A program made the translations under genes and the position numbers. Shown here in pieces: positions 7,515-16,650 of a DNA stretch of 64,000 nt. Below the pieces are notes generated by a model. The model ran no database searches. It worked only from the letters and a program-made list of their open reading frames with translations, and had not been told where the DNA came from. Within the stretch, counting starts at the first letter, position 1; every line of letters begins with the position of its first letter. The stretch comes from Achromobacter sp. Root83 (GTDB taxonomy: Bacteria > Pseudomonadota > Gammaproteobacteria > Burkholderiales > Burkholderiaceae_B), in NCBI RefSeq assembly GCF_001428845.1, contig NZ_LMIU01000005.1, forward strand, positions 63,248-127,247, read 5' to 3'.

Positions 7515-10138
7515 CAGAGACGCTCGTCCACCCATTTCTGCACGCCGGCGATCGCCGCGGGCAATGCCGCGAGGTCCGTGCCGCCGCCCATGGCCATATC
7601 AGGGCGGCCGCCCCCCTTGCCTCCTACCTGGCTGGCGACAAAGCCGACCAGATCGCCGGCCTTGATGCGGTCGGTCAGGTCGGCGGTCACGCCGCCCACC
7701 ACGCTGATCTTGCCGTCGGCGGAGCCGGTAGCCAACAGCACCACGGCCGGCTTCAGGCGGTCCTTCAGGTTGTCGACCATGCCGCGCAGCGCCTTGGGAT
7801 CCACGTCGACGATGCTGGCGGCCAGGACCTTGATGCCCTTGACCTCAACGGCGGCGCTGGAAGCCAGATCATTGCCGGCGCTGGCAGCCAGCTTGTTGCG
7901 CGATTGTTCCAGTTCTTTCTCGAGCGCCTTGACCTGATCCTGGACCTGCGCGATGCGGACGGGCAAATCCGCCGGCGTGCTGCGCAGCATGCCCGCGACC
8001 TGGGTCAGCAAGGCGTTCTGGTTCTGCACCCAGGCCAGCGCGTTGTCGCCGGTGATGGCTTCGATGCGGCGGACACCCGCGGCCACGCCGCCCTCGGAAA
8101 CGATCTTGAACAGGCCGATATCGCCCGTGCGGCTGACGTGCGTGCCGCCGCAGAGTTCGCGCGAGAAACCGATGTCCAGCACGCGCACCGTATCGCCGTA
8201 TTTTTCACCGAACAGCGCCATGGCGCCGCCCTTGACGGCGTCATCGTAGGCCATGACCTGGGCCACCGTGGGGTGATTGGCCAGCACCTCGGCGTTGACG
8301 ATGGCCTCGACGCGGGCGATCTGCTCCGCGGTCAGCGGCGCGTCCTGCGCGAAGTCGAAACGGGTCTTGTCGGGGTCCACCAGCGAACCGCGCTGCTGCA
8401 CATGCGCGCCCAGCACCTGGCGCAGCGCCTTGTGCATCAGGTGAGTGGCGGAGTGGTTGCGGACCGTGCGGGCGCGGCGGACCGCGTCCACGCGGGCCAG
8501 CAGGGTGTCGCCGACCGACAGCGAACCGGATTCGAGGACGCCGTGGTGGCCGAACACGCCGGCCTGGATCTTCAGGGTGTCGGCGACGGCAAAGCGCACG
8601 CCGTCGGCTTCCAGCAGGCCGGTATCACCCACCTGGCCGCCCGATTCCGCGTAGAACGGGGTGGCATCCAGCACGACCACGGCGCTCTGGCCGGCCTTCA
8701 CTTCCTGGACCTGGGTGCCGTCGACGTACAGCGCCGTGACCTTGACGTTGTCCAGCTCCAGCTTTTCGTAGCCTTCGAAGCGCGTGTCGGCGCCTTCGTA
8801 GCTCAGGCCTTCGGCCATCTTGAACTTGCCGGCGGCGCGGGCCTGGTCGCGTTGGCGCTCCATGGCGACCTCGAAGCCAGCCATATCGACTTCAACTTCG
8901 CGCTCGCGGCAGATGTCGGCGGTGAGATCCACGGGGAAACCGTAGGTGTCGTACAGGGTGAACAGCGTGGTGCCGTCCAGCACGCCGCCCTTGGGCACAT
9001 TGGCCAGGGCCGTGTCCAGGATGCGCATGCCGTGCTCGAGGGTTTCGCCGAAGCGCTCTTCTTCCTGCTTGAGCACCTGGGCCACGCGGTCGGCCGTGGC
9101 GGCCAGTTCCGGATAGGCTTCGCCCATTTCGGCGACGAGGTCCGGCACCAGGCGATGGAAGAACGGCTTGGTCTGGCCCAGCTTGTAGCCATGGCGCAGC
9201 GCGCGGCGCACGATACGGCGCAGCACATAGCCGCGGCCTTCGTTGCTGGGGATCACGCCGTCGACGATCAGGAAGGAGCAGGCGCGGATGTGGTCCGCGA
9301 TGACCTTGAGCGAGTTGTCTTCCAGGTCCTTGATGCCCGTTTCGCGCGCGGCGGCGGTGATCAGGTGCTGGAAGAGATCGATTTCGTAATTGGAGTGCAC
9401 GCCCTGCAGGACGGCGGCGATGCGTTCCAGGCCCATGCCGGTATCCACACAGGGACGCGGAAGGCGCGGCATGTTGCCGGCCGCATCGCGTTCGAACTGC
9501 ATGAACACCAGATTCCAGATCTCGATGTAACGGTCGCCGTCTTCTTCGGGCGAGCCCGGGGGGCCGCCCCAGATCTCGGGGCCGTGGTCGAAGAAGATTT
9601 CCGAGCACGGACCGCAAGGCCCGGTGTCGGCCATCTGCCAGAAGTTGTCGGAGGCGTAGCGCGCGCCCTTGTTGTCGCCGATGCGGATGATGCGCTCGGC
9701 CGGCACGCCGACTTCCTTGGCCCAGATGTCATAGGCCTCGTCGTCTTCCTGGTACACGGTGACCCAGAGCTTTTCGGCGGGCAGCTTGTAGACCTGCGTC
9801 AGCAATTCCCAGGCGTACTGGATGGCGTCGCGCTTGAAGTAGTCGCCAAAGCTGAAATTGCCCAGCATTTCAAAGAACGTATGGTGGCGGGCGGTGTAGC
9901 CCACGTTCTCCAGGTCATTGTGCTTGCCCCCGGCGCGCACGCTGCGCTGCGACGAGGTGGCACGCGTATACGACCGCGACTCCTTGCCCGTGAAGACGTC
10001 CTTGAACTGGACCATGCCCGAATTGGTGAAAAGCAAGGTCGGGTCGTTGCCCGGGACGAGCGAGGACGAAGGAACAATGGTGTGTCCCTTGGACTTGAAG
10101 AATTGCAGAAACTGCTGGCGAATCTCGGAGGATTTCAT
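7514..10138 (-). CDS. alaS: Alanyl-tRNA synthetase
   Basis: The 874-residue class II synthetase charges tRNA-Ala. Motif 1 region: [20 protein letters not shown] and [12 protein letters not shown]; motif 3 region: [15 protein letters not shown]. The editing domain has the zinc-type HxxxH in [14 protein letters not shown] and the later CGGTHV. The C-terminal C-Ala domain carries [14 protein letters not shown]. Length is typical (about 875). It follows pilV on the same strand but has its own TATAAT upstream. A very long open frame on the opposite strand is a GC-rich shadow. Confidence 0.99.
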   Translation of the reverse strand: MKSSEIRQQFLQFFKSKGHTIVPSSSLVPGNDPTLLFTNSGMVQFKDVFTGKESRSYTRATSSQRSVRAGGKHNDLENVGYTARHHTFFEMLGNFSFGDYFKRDAIQYAWELLTQVYKLPAEKLWVTVYQEDDEAYDIWAKEVGVPAERIIRIGDNKGARYASDNFWQMADTGPCGPCSEIFFDHGPEIWGGPPGSPEEDGDRYIEIWNLVFMQFERDAAGNMPRLPRPCVDTGMGLERIAAVLQGVHSNYEIDLFQHLITAAARETGIKDLEDNSLKVIADHIRACSFLIVDGVIPSNEGRGYVLRRIVRRALRHGYKLGQTKPFFHRLVPDLVAEMGEAYPELAATADRVAQVLKQEEERFGETLEHGMRILDTALANVPKGGVLDGTTLFTLYDTYGFPVDLTADICREREVEVDMAGFEVAMERQRDQARAAGKFKMAEGLSYEGADTRFEGYEKLELDNVKVTALYVDGTQVQEVKAGQSAVVVLDATPFYAESGGQVGDTGLLEADGVRFAVADTLKIQAGVFGHHGVLESGSLSVGDTLLARVDAVRRARTVRNHSATHLMHKALRQVLGAHVQQRGSLVDPDKTRFDFAQDAPLTAEQIARVEAIVNAEVLANHPTVAQVMAYDDAVKGGAMALFGEKYGDTVRVLDIGFSRELCGGTHVSRTGDIGLFKIVSEGGVAAGVRRIEAITGDNALAWVQNQNALLTQVAGMLRSTPADLPVRIAQVQDQVKALEKELEQSRNKLAASAGNDLASSAAVEVKGIKVLAASIVDVDPKALRGMVDNLKDRLKPAVVLLATGSADGKISVVGGVTADLTDRIKAGDLVGFVASQVGGKGGGRPDMAMGGGTDLAALPAAIAGVQKWVDERL

Positions 10139-10170
10139 CGTGGATGAAGCAGAATTTAGGCGAATCGTTG

Positions 10171-10176
10171 ATTATA
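10171..10176 (-). promoter_or_regulatory. Probable -10 element for alaS
   Basis: A perfect TATAAT is present on the minus strand 33 bp before the alaS start. No good -35 hexamer lies at 16-18 bp, so the promoter is only partly supported. Confidence 0.4.
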
Positions 10177-10198
10177 GAGGGTTGGCGGAAAACCGCGG

Positions 10199-10215
10199 AA
10201 AAGGGGCGCCGCCCC
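10199..10215 (-). terminator. Possible terminator of the pil operon
   Basis: On the minus strand GGGGC, loop GGC, GCCCC is followed by TTTT. It lies just after the last pil gene and before the alaS -10. The stem is short but GC-only. Confidence 0.45.
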
Positions 10216-10231
10216 GGAACTGCCCCGGGGG

Positions 10232-11308
10232 CTACCGCACGCAGACGTAACCGGTGGTCCACCCCTCGGTTTCTGTCCATTTGCCCCCTGCGGACACGAT
10301 GACACTGGCGTACCCGTCGGGGCAGGAACACTGGCCGGTGCGCGGGTTCGCGGTGGAAACGCCCGTGAAATGGGAACAGCCCAGCGGGTAATTCATGCTG
10401 TACGCGCCGCCAAACCCGCCGCTTGCCTGAGCCCAGACCCCCGATTGGCAAGCCAGCAGCTCGCCCTGGGCGGAACTGGCCAGCGCGCCCGATGTGACGC
10501 CGCAGTAATGGCCCGGCGTCTCTCGGGCGCCTACCGTCACATAGCCGCCCGCGTGCACGTTGCCGGCGACCGAGAGCGAACCCTGGAGGTCGGGGTCCCG
10601 TGTGTCCCGCATTTTCACGTAGCGATTCATATCCGGCTGGCCGCTACCCGCCCCCGCGCCAGCCCACAGCGCCAGGGTTCCCGCCGCATACGTCGGCGCG
10701 CCGGCACCCAGGGGATTGGGAAAGCTGTACGCGGCTCCGCGCAGTAACGCAGGCGCCTCGGGCCATACCGCGCCGCCGTAGCCGCCCGCGGCCTCGATGA
10801 CGGACGCCATGGCAATGTGATCGGTAAACTGCGTCCCTTTTTTAAGCAATGGCTTGTCGGCATAGACCACGCCGTCGATGCGGCAAGGCTCGCCGGGACA
10901 CGCCGTTGCCCGCAGAATCCTGATGTCCGCGCCGAAGCCCAAGGCCGACTGGTTGGGAAAGTCGCCGGGCAGGTATCCGTTGCTGCGCAATTCGGCCAGG
11001 GTGGGCAGGAATGCGTTCACGAACAAGGGAAGCCCTTGGCTGTTGACGGGCCCCTCGCCCTTGGCCATGACGTCGAAATGCCGCGTCAGCACGCCCGCTA
11101 CCGCCACCCGGACCTGGGTCATCCAGACGCCCGCCGACCGGGCCGCGGCGGCCTCGATGTGGTGCACCACGTCGTTGGATGCCCAGATGGCGACCGCGGT
11201 GGCAATGGCCAGCGCCAGCGCCATGGCGGCCAACGAGAAGCCCGCCTGCCGCCGTTGGCCGGCGGCCGCGCGGAAGGGACGGCCCGGCACGCAGTCAGGC
11301 CGGCTCAT
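10232..11308 (-). CDS. pilV: Minor prepilin, PilV-like pilus-tip adhesin of a type IVb pilus
   Basis: The 358-residue protein has a type III leader ending QRRQAG, then FSLAAMALALAIATAVAIW, a pilin-like hydrophobic helix. The rest is a long, glycine-rich ectodomain with a C-terminal cysteine-containing part (CSCPDGYAS near the end). In R64-like thin pili PilV sits at the tip and chooses recipients through a variable C-terminus. Here the +5 position after the leader Gly is Ala, not the usual Glu. The start was placed at the ATG overlapping the pilS stop (ATGA). No shufflon repeats or rci recombinase gene follow; alaS comes next. Confidence 0.8.
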   Translation of the reverse strand: MSRPDCVPGRPFRAAAGQRRQAGFSLAAMALALAIATAVAIWASNDVVHHIEAAAARSAGVWMTQVRVAVAGVLTRHFDVMAKGEGPVNSQGLPLFVNAFLPTLAELRSNGYLPGDFPNQSALGFGADIRILRATACPGEPCRIDGVVYADKPLLKKGTQFTDHIAMASVIEAAGGYGGAVWPEAPALLRGAAYSFPNPLGAGAPTYAAGTLALWAGAGAGSGQPDMNRYVKMRDTRDPDLQGSLSVAGNVHAGGYVTVGARETPGHYCGVTSGALASSAQGELLACQSGVWAQASGGFGGAYSMNYPLGCSHFTGVSTANPRTGQCSCPDGYASVIVSAGGKWTETEGWTTGYVCVR

Positions 11309-11922
11309 CTTGCGGTGAACACGAAAGTATTCACGTCGCCCTGGCTGCATTGGGCCTGCGCCTGCGCCGCGCGGTAGGGCACGCCGGGCTTGGCTATCGT
11401 GTCCTTGACGACCTTGGCGCCGCTGGTTCCCGTGATGGAAATGATCTCCGATACCCGCTGCAGGACCGAGGCGAGCGCGGGGCAGGCCGCGTGGCTGACG
11501 CTGGTCAGCGTGAGCGTAAACGCGGATCCCATGCCAGCGCCGTCGACGGCGACAGGCTCGACCCCGACAGTGCCGCTGCCGCCCGTTCCACTGCCACCCA
11601 AGCCATGGGCAACGCTGGCCGTCGTGCCCGAGCCCTGCACGGCCAGCACGGTGGAATCGCGCAGCGCATTGGCCAGGGCGCCGGTATCGAGCCCCGTATA
11701 GGGCGTGACCCCGCCGCCCTGGGCATTGATTTTCATGCTGGCAACGAAGCGCTGCAGTTCTTCCCCCACCTTGGGCACCTTGTTTTCAATGACGTACGAG
11801 CCGATCGCCGGGATGCCGACAATCGCGATCAACAAGACAATGGCGGTGACGATGGATACCTCCATCAACGAGAATCCCCGTTGGCGCATCGCGCCGGACC
11901 GGAACCTATCAAGACCTTGCAT
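11305..11922 (-). CDS. pilS: Major prepilin of a type IVb pilus, PilS-like
   Basis: The 205-residue protein has a 16-residue leader ending RQRG, followed by FSLMEVSIVTAIVLLIAIVG: the prepilin peptidase site with Glu at +5 and a hydrophobic helix. The C-terminal part carries two cysteines (HAACPAL and AQCSQGD) that could form the D-region disulfide. Secondary features match PilS/TcpA pilins. The ATG at 11922 has AGAGG about 5 bp upstream. It lies between pilR and pilV, its usual place in R64-type clusters. Confidence 0.86.
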   Translation of the reverse strand: MQGLDRFRSGAMRQRGFSLMEVSIVTAIVLLIAIVGIPAIGSYVIENKVPKVGEELQRFVASMKINAQGGGVTPYTGLDTGALANALRDSTVLAVQGSGTTASVAHGLGGSGTGGSGTVGVEPVAVDGAGMGSAFTLTLTSVSHAACPALASVLQRVSEIISITGTSGAKVVKDTIAKPGVPYRAAQAQAQCSQGDVNTFVFTAR

Positions 11923-11976
11923 GGCTACCTCTTTTGAATGAAGGCGCAGCGCGGCTGCGCCGTGATGGCCGGCCGG

Positions 11977-13113
11977 CTATTGGCTGGCATAGAAGTTGGT
12001 CAGTGCCTGACGAAGCTCGTCGATGACCGCGTAGTGCCAGAGCGTGATTCCCAGCACGGTTCCCAGGGACAGGATCAGCAACGACCAGCGCAACACGAGC
12101 GCCTGCCGCCGCACTCGATCCAGCAACCGGAGTTCGACCCGCTGGCGCACGCGAGCCAAGCCGGTTTCCACGCCTAGCGCATCCATCATGTCGGCCATGT
12201 ACCACCACGTTTCGGGGTCCAGCAGCCCCGTGCCGAATATCTCGGGACCGCTCGCGCCGGCGTCGATACGGCTCAGCATGGCCTGCAGGTGCGCATGCAG
12301 CCAGGGCTGCGCATCGCGGGCCTGCACGGACAGCGCGTACCGCAAGCGGGTGTCGGCCGCTCCGTGCTGCCGGATGAGCACGGCCAGCAACGAAAGAAAG
12401 CGGATCGCCTGAAAATCCCGGTACAACCGCCAAAGCAGCCAGCGATCCAGAACCGCCCTGATGTCTCCGGTGAGGTTCGCCAAGGACCACAGACTCAGCA
12501 GGGCCGCACCGAAAAGCAGGACCACCCATAGCGCGAGCCATTGCCGCAAGCCGTTTGCCAGCGCGAACAGCGCGCGCGTCAGGGGCGCGTAGTCATCCGC
12601 GGGCACCGCCTGAAACACCTGCTGCAGCCGCGGCACGGTGAAAAAAGGAATGGCGCAAAGCAACGCGAAAGCCACCATTGCCGCCACCACGCCCGTCGCG
12701 GCGGCCGACACCAGCGCCTTCCATGCGCCGGATGCCAGCCTGACCGCGCGCGCCAGATCCCGCAGTGCCGCGGCCAGGTCCCCGCCCTCTTCCTGAACGC
12801 AGCTGAGCAATTGGCATTCGCTGGACGGCAGCGTGTCGGACCAGGCAACACCCAAGTCGCCGCCGGCAGTGAGATAAGCCGACGCCCAGTGCCCGCACAG
12901 GCGGCCGCGCACGGTATCCGGCCCGTATCGGCGCGCGTCGTCGTCGAAGATGTCGCGCAGGCTCTTGCGCCCTTGCGTGCCTTCGACGACGTCGGCCAGA
13001 TATTCGTAGTAGTCCGCGCGGCGCGAGCGAAAGCGCAGCGCGTCCAACCGCGAACGAGGAACCGCGCCGACGATGCGGGACCAGGGGAATGGGCGCAGCG
13101 TGGGATCAGCCAT
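11977..13113 (-). CDS. pilR: Type IVb pilus inner-membrane platform protein, PilR (GspF family)
   Basis: The 378-residue protein belongs to the T2SSF/PilC group of polytopic membrane platforms. It shows two copies of the F domain, with transmembrane helices at about ALVSAAATGVVAAMVAFALL, ALWVVLLFGAALLSLWSL and LILSLGTVLGITLW. In this family it couples the cytoplasmic ATPase to the assembling pilus. The start overlaps the end of the ATPase gene by 8 bp. Identity as PilR rests on family and on its position after PilQ. Confidence 0.85.
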   Translation of the reverse strand: MADPTLRPFPWSRIVGAVPRSRLDALRFRSRRADYYEYLADVVEGTQGRKSLRDIFDDDARRYGPDTVRGRLCGHWASAYLTAGGDLGVAWSDTLPSSECQLLSCVQEEGGDLAAALRDLARAVRLASGAWKALVSAAATGVVAAMVAFALLCAIPFFTVPRLQQVFQAVPADDYAPLTRALFALANGLRQWLALWVVLLFGAALLSLWSLANLTGDIRAVLDRWLLWRLYRDFQAIRFLSLLAVLIRQHGAADTRLRYALSVQARDAQPWLHAHLQAMLSRIDAGASGPEIFGTGLLDPETWWYMADMMDALGVETGLARVRQRVELRLLDRVRRQALVLRWSLLILSLGTVLGITLWHYAVIDELRQALTNFYASQ

Positions 13114-14833
13114 GCACGCCCCCTGCCGGTTCCACGCCCCCGGCGGGCGGCGCCGTGGGCAGGTCGAACCTGCGCAAGAGCGCCCGGGGATCGATTTCGC
13201 CGCGGCTGACCTTGTACAGCGCGCAATCCAGCGCCCGCGCGCTGCCCGTGGCCGCGTCGCGCCAGGCTACAGGGCCGGCCGCCTGGGCCTGCTTCTTCAA
13301 GCCCAGGTTGTCCCGCCTGCGTACCGAATCAAGAAATCCGTGCGCGCGTTCGGGTTCGATCATTTCGGCGGCGACGCAGCGGCCCACCGTGCCGTTCAGC
13401 TCGGGCAATTGCGCACGCCGGCATTCGGGGCATCCCGCTGCGTTCCTGACCCGTAGCGTATCGGTATCGAGCTCGAAAGCCCTTTGCATTTCCCGCACCC
13501 ACGTCCGCCAGTCCTGCGTGGCGCCCGACGACCGATGCCTCTGGGCCTGGCTCCAAAGGCTGTCCACCGGCAGCGCGCAGCGATTGCAGAGCCGTGGCAG
13601 CAAGGTCTGGTAGACGAGCAGCTTCAGGATGCCGGGCGACGCCAGGAAGTCGCGCGACACGCCGATCGCATCCGACGCCAGCCGCTCCGGAATCATGGCC
13701 GCCGAACCTGAATGGGTGGTGGCATACAGGCTGACGCCCGAGCTGGCGAGATCCATGAAGGCGCGGCCGGTATGGGTATCCCGGATCTCGCCGATCAGCA
13801 GATCGTTCATCGCCGATCGCTTGATGGTCTTGAGCTTGGCATCCAGGGCGGGCCACGCGGAATCCGCCAAGGCACCCGCCAGCGTATTCTGCAGGGCATT
13901 GCCAATGTGGTATTCCACCGGGTCTTCCAGCGTGATGACCTTGCGGGTGGGCGCGATGCCGCGCATCAACGCGGCGATGGTGGTGGACTTGCCCGAACCG
14001 ACGACGCCAGCCAGCACGATGGCGCCGCCGTCGCGCTCGCGCGCCCTGAGCAAGGTCTCGGCCTGCCCCGGCAGGTAGCCCAGCGCAAGCAGGTCGCCGT
14101 CGACGGCCGCGTCCAGCCGCAGGATGCGCAGGCACACGGAAGGCCCCGCATCGGCGGCCAGCGATGCCCAGCGCAGCACGATGGGAACGGCGTCCACGTC
14201 AAGCGCAATGCGCCCCTGCTGTTCCAGCGCGGGATCGAACACCGCGCCGTTGCCGCCGCGCACGTCCATCCAGGCCACGGCCAGCACCTCCAGCAGCGTG
14301 GAACTGGACAGGCCCGTGAACCGCTCCGTGCCGATGTACTCGCCGTGGATCGTGTAACGGACGTGGCCGGCGTCGCGCCGCTGGTTCACATTGATGTGTA
14401 CGTCGCTGGCGCCTTGGGCCACTCCCCAGCGCACGATGTCAAGGAACAGCGCGGCCAGCGCCGAGACGCGTTCCGCCTGTCTCGTTCTGGTCCAGCGCCC
14501 CGGGCCCGGAGCCTGGAACTGGCCGCGGGCGATCATCAGCAGGAGCGGCGCGGAGAGCACATAGCGGGAGGGTTGCGCCATGCGGTGGCCAGCTGCCTTC
14601 ACCATGCGTTCGACTTCATCGATCTGGTCGCCCACCGTGTACTCCCTCACGGTGAAGATCGCGGCTACGCCCCCTTCCAGCAGTACCGGGCACAGCCGGC
14701 CGGCCAGCGAGGCCAGATCGAATTCGCGGCCCAGCGCGCGAACGAACGCCGGATCCAGACGCGCGATGTCTTCCGGTGATTGAAGTTCGGGCGGGCGCAC
14801 GGCCGGCTCCGCACTCAAGGAGGACGAGATCAT
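13106..14833 (-). CDS. pilQ: Type IVb pilus assembly ATPase, PilQ (GspE/VirB11 family)
   Basis: The 575-residue protein powers pilus extension from the cytoplasm. Walker A is GVVGSGKST (276-284), the Asp box is TLEDPVEYHI (301-310), and the Walker B region is MNDLLIGEIRDTHTG (about 343-357). A CxxC pair (CNRC, then CPEC) forms the zinc-binding C-terminal element seen in GspE-type enzymes. The R64 PilQ is the nearest match in organisation. The start overlaps the pilP stop (ATGA). Note that in type IVa systems the name PilQ means the secretin, which is a different protein. Confidence 0.92.
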   Translation of the reverse strand: MISSSLSAEPAVRPPELQSPEDIARLDPAFVRALGREFDLASLAGRLCPVLLEGGVAAIFTVREYTVGDQIDEVERMVKAAGHRMAQPSRYVLSAPLLLMIARGQFQAPGPGRWTRTRQAERVSALAALFLDIVRWGVAQGASDVHINVNQRRDAGHVRYTIHGEYIGTERFTGLSSSTLLEVLAVAWMDVRGGNGAVFDPALEQQGRIALDVDAVPIVLRWASLAADAGPSVCLRILRLDAAVDGDLLALGYLPGQAETLLRARERDGGAIVLAGVVGSGKSTTIAALMRGIAPTRKVITLEDPVEYHIGNALQNTLAGALADSAWPALDAKLKTIKRSAMNDLLIGEIRDTHTGRAFMDLASSGVSLYATTHSGSAAMIPERLASDAIGVSRDFLASPGILKLLVYQTLLPRLCNRCALPVDSLWSQAQRHRSSGATQDWRTWVREMQRAFELDTDTLRVRNAAGCPECRRAQLPELNGTVGRCVAAEMIEPERAHGFLDSVRRRDNLGLKKQAQAAGPVAWRDAATGSARALDCALYKVSRGEIDPRALLRRFDLPTAPPAGGVEPAGGVHG

Positions 14834-15324
14834 GGCCGGGTGCCTCCTGCGTCGAGGCAGGCGGTATGGTCGCGGCCCTCGCGGTGCAGGCGCACGCAGG
14901 CCCCATCAATGGACAACAGGCGATAGGCGTCCATCGTGGCCGAGCCCGCGACGGGATCGGCGCGGCCCGCGCGATAACGCAGCAACGCGCCGTTGACGAC
15001 GACGTCGGCGTTCAGGCTCCTGGCCGTGCCGAATATCGCAGCGACCCGGATGTCGTCCCGCGTTCGCGCCGACGGCGCAGCCGATGCGGTGAATTCGCGT
15101 CCGGGTGCGCAAATGCCGGGCACCCTGCAATCCGCAAGGGCGGCAGCGGCATCCGCCCGCAGCAAGGTGAGCACGGTCTCGGTTTCCGGCCAGGGCTGCG
15201 GTTCCGGTGTCTGGGGCGAAGCGGCGTGGGCCCGGCAGGCCGCTGCGCCAGCGGCCAACGCGATACCGAGCAAAAGCCGTCCGAGGGCCGACCGGCTGGA
15301 AATGCCACGGCTATTCCTGTTCAT
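14830..15324 (-). CDS. pilP: Type IVb pilus biogenesis protein, PilP-like
   Basis: This 164-residue exported protein has a signal sequence (SALGRLLLGIALAAGAAACRAHA) and a short mature part with DDIRVAAIFGTARSLNADVVVNG near the middle, as in the R64 PilP group. PilP proteins are periplasmic links between the inner platform and the secretin. An upstream ATG at 15348 is possible, but AAGGAG lies 7 bp before the ATG at 15324, so the shorter start was chosen. It overlaps pilO by 14 bp. Confidence 0.78.
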   Translation of the reverse strand: MNRNSRGISSRSALGRLLLGIALAAGAAACRAHAASPQTPEPQPWPETETVLTLLRADAAAALADCRVPGICAPGREFTASAAPSARTRDDIRVAAIFGTARSLNADVVVNGALLRYRAGRADPVAGSATMDAYRLLSIDGACVRLHREGRDHTACLDAGGTRP

Positions 15325-16648
15325 AGATATCTCCTTGCAATTCGGCAACGAGCGCGCTGGCGGTCAGGCTGGGCCGCAACTGGGGCTGAACGTCCACGAC
15401 CAGACGGGACCACCGGGCGGCGGGAACGGGCCCAGGCATGAGCGCCATCGAACGCAGCGGCCCGTGCAAGGTCAAGGCCCGCCGCCTGAGGACGGGCAGG
15501 TCCATGCGCACCGCGCCCGCCTGCGGAACATCCGCTTGCGCGGGCGCGGCCATGCGCGGCAGCAGCGGAATCGGCGGCGACAGCACCACCGATGCGAAAG
15601 CCGGGCGCAGGCCCTGCAATCCCCCCGCCACCTGAGTGTCGACGTGCAGCGCGGAGGGCAGCGCGATGTCGGCCAGCGGTAACGTTCCCGATGCCACGCG
15701 CCAAGCCAGCGTGGCCTCTTCGAGCGGTTTGAACGACACTTGCCAGCCGGCTGGCAACAAGGCGTGCAGACTATGATTGTTAGCCAGCGGATGGGCCCTG
15801 GCGTAGATTGCCGAACAGTTCCATTCCCGCGCGCCGGCGTCGCACTGCGCCCGGCGCAATGCCCAGCCCCTGACCTGTATGGGCAGCCTGCCCATGGCGG
15901 CCAGCAAGCGCCCCAACGCGGCCGGCTCGTGCGCGGCGGTGCCGCGCAGCATGGCCTGGTAGGCGTCGGCGACGGGATCACGGACTGGAGACGGCTGGGG
16001 CGTCGGGGGTTGTTTCCTGAGCAGCGGACTGACCGTGCCGTTCCACAAGGGGGGAACCACGGCGGCGCAGACCATGCACGCCAGAAACAAGCGCAACGCC
16101 AACGGCAGCTCGGCCCAGCGCGAAGGAAGCGCCGTCAGCCGGGCAGCGGGCTCGGCCGCCTGCTGCAAAGCCGCCCATACCTGGTCCGAAGCGTGCTCTT
16201 TCAAGGCCGGGCGCAGGGCAAGCAAGGCCCGCTGTTCATGCTGCGCCGCCTCAAGCGAGCCAAATACCCTATCCGTCTGCGATATCACCGCGCCGCCATG
16301 AGCCGCCACGAGCCAATGCCGCCCGTCTGGCAGATGCACCAGGCTATGGCCGCCATCCGGATACAACAGCGCGAACAACTGCGCGGCCGCCTGCAGAGGG
16401 GCCGCGCCTGCCCGACGTCCAGCTGGGACGTGGCGGCGGTACCGCCATCCCAAACGCGCCCGGCCATAGCCGGCCACCGTGGCGGGCACGCCGCCCACCA
16501 CGTAATGCGTCGCCCGCAAGCGCCGGCCGCGCGCACGCGCCAGCGCGGGGACGTTGGATCCGATCAGCGCGAACCAGCGCAGACCGAACGCCAGCATCCG
16601 TCCCGAACCCGGACATTCAAGCAGGAAGAACTGCGGGGCCCGGTTCAC
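15311..16648 (-). CDS. pilO: Type IVb pilus inner-membrane protein, PilO-like
   Basis: The 445-residue protein has a long cytoplasmic N-terminal part, a single transmembrane segment at about residues 185-205 (LALRLFLACMVCAAVVPPLW) and a periplasmic C-terminal half. This is the layout of PilO proteins of R64-type clusters (PilO2 family), which with PilP form the inner alignment complex. The N-terminal portion has TVAGYGRARLGWRYRRHVPA and several Trp/Tyr-rich motifs typical of the family. It lies just downstream of the secretin gene (gap 2 bp). Confidence 0.78.
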   Translation of the reverse strand: MNRAPQFFLLECPGSGRMLAFGLRWFALIGSNVPALARARGRRLRATHYVVGGVPATVAGYGRARLGWRYRRHVPAGRRAGAAPLQAAAQLFALLYPDGGHSLVHLPDGRHWLVAAHGGAVISQTDRVFGSLEAAQHEQRALLALRPALKEHASDQVWAALQQAAEPAARLTALPSRWAELPLALRLFLACMVCAAVVPPLWNGTVSPLLRKQPPTPQPSPVRDPVADAYQAMLRGTAAHEPAALGRLLAAMGRLPIQVRGWALRRAQCDAGAREWNCSAIYARAHPLANNHSLHALLPAGWQVSFKPLEEATLAWRVASGTLPLADIALPSALHVDTQVAGGLQGLRPAFASVVLSPPIPLLPRMAAPAQADVPQAGAVRMDLPVLRRRALTLHGPLRSMALMPGPVPAARWSRLVVDVQPQLRPSLTASALVAELQGDIYEQE

Positions 16649-16650
16649 GC

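Noticed and set aside
7904-10147. A 747-codon open frame on the plus strand opposite alaS
   Set aside because: It is antisense to the whole of a certain synthetase gene, is rich in His, Ala, Gly and Arg in the manner of GC-rich mirror frames, and shows no domain.
10232-10600. Shufflon at the 3' end of pilV
   Set aside because: No inverted repeat family and no rci gene were seen; the alaS gene follows directly.
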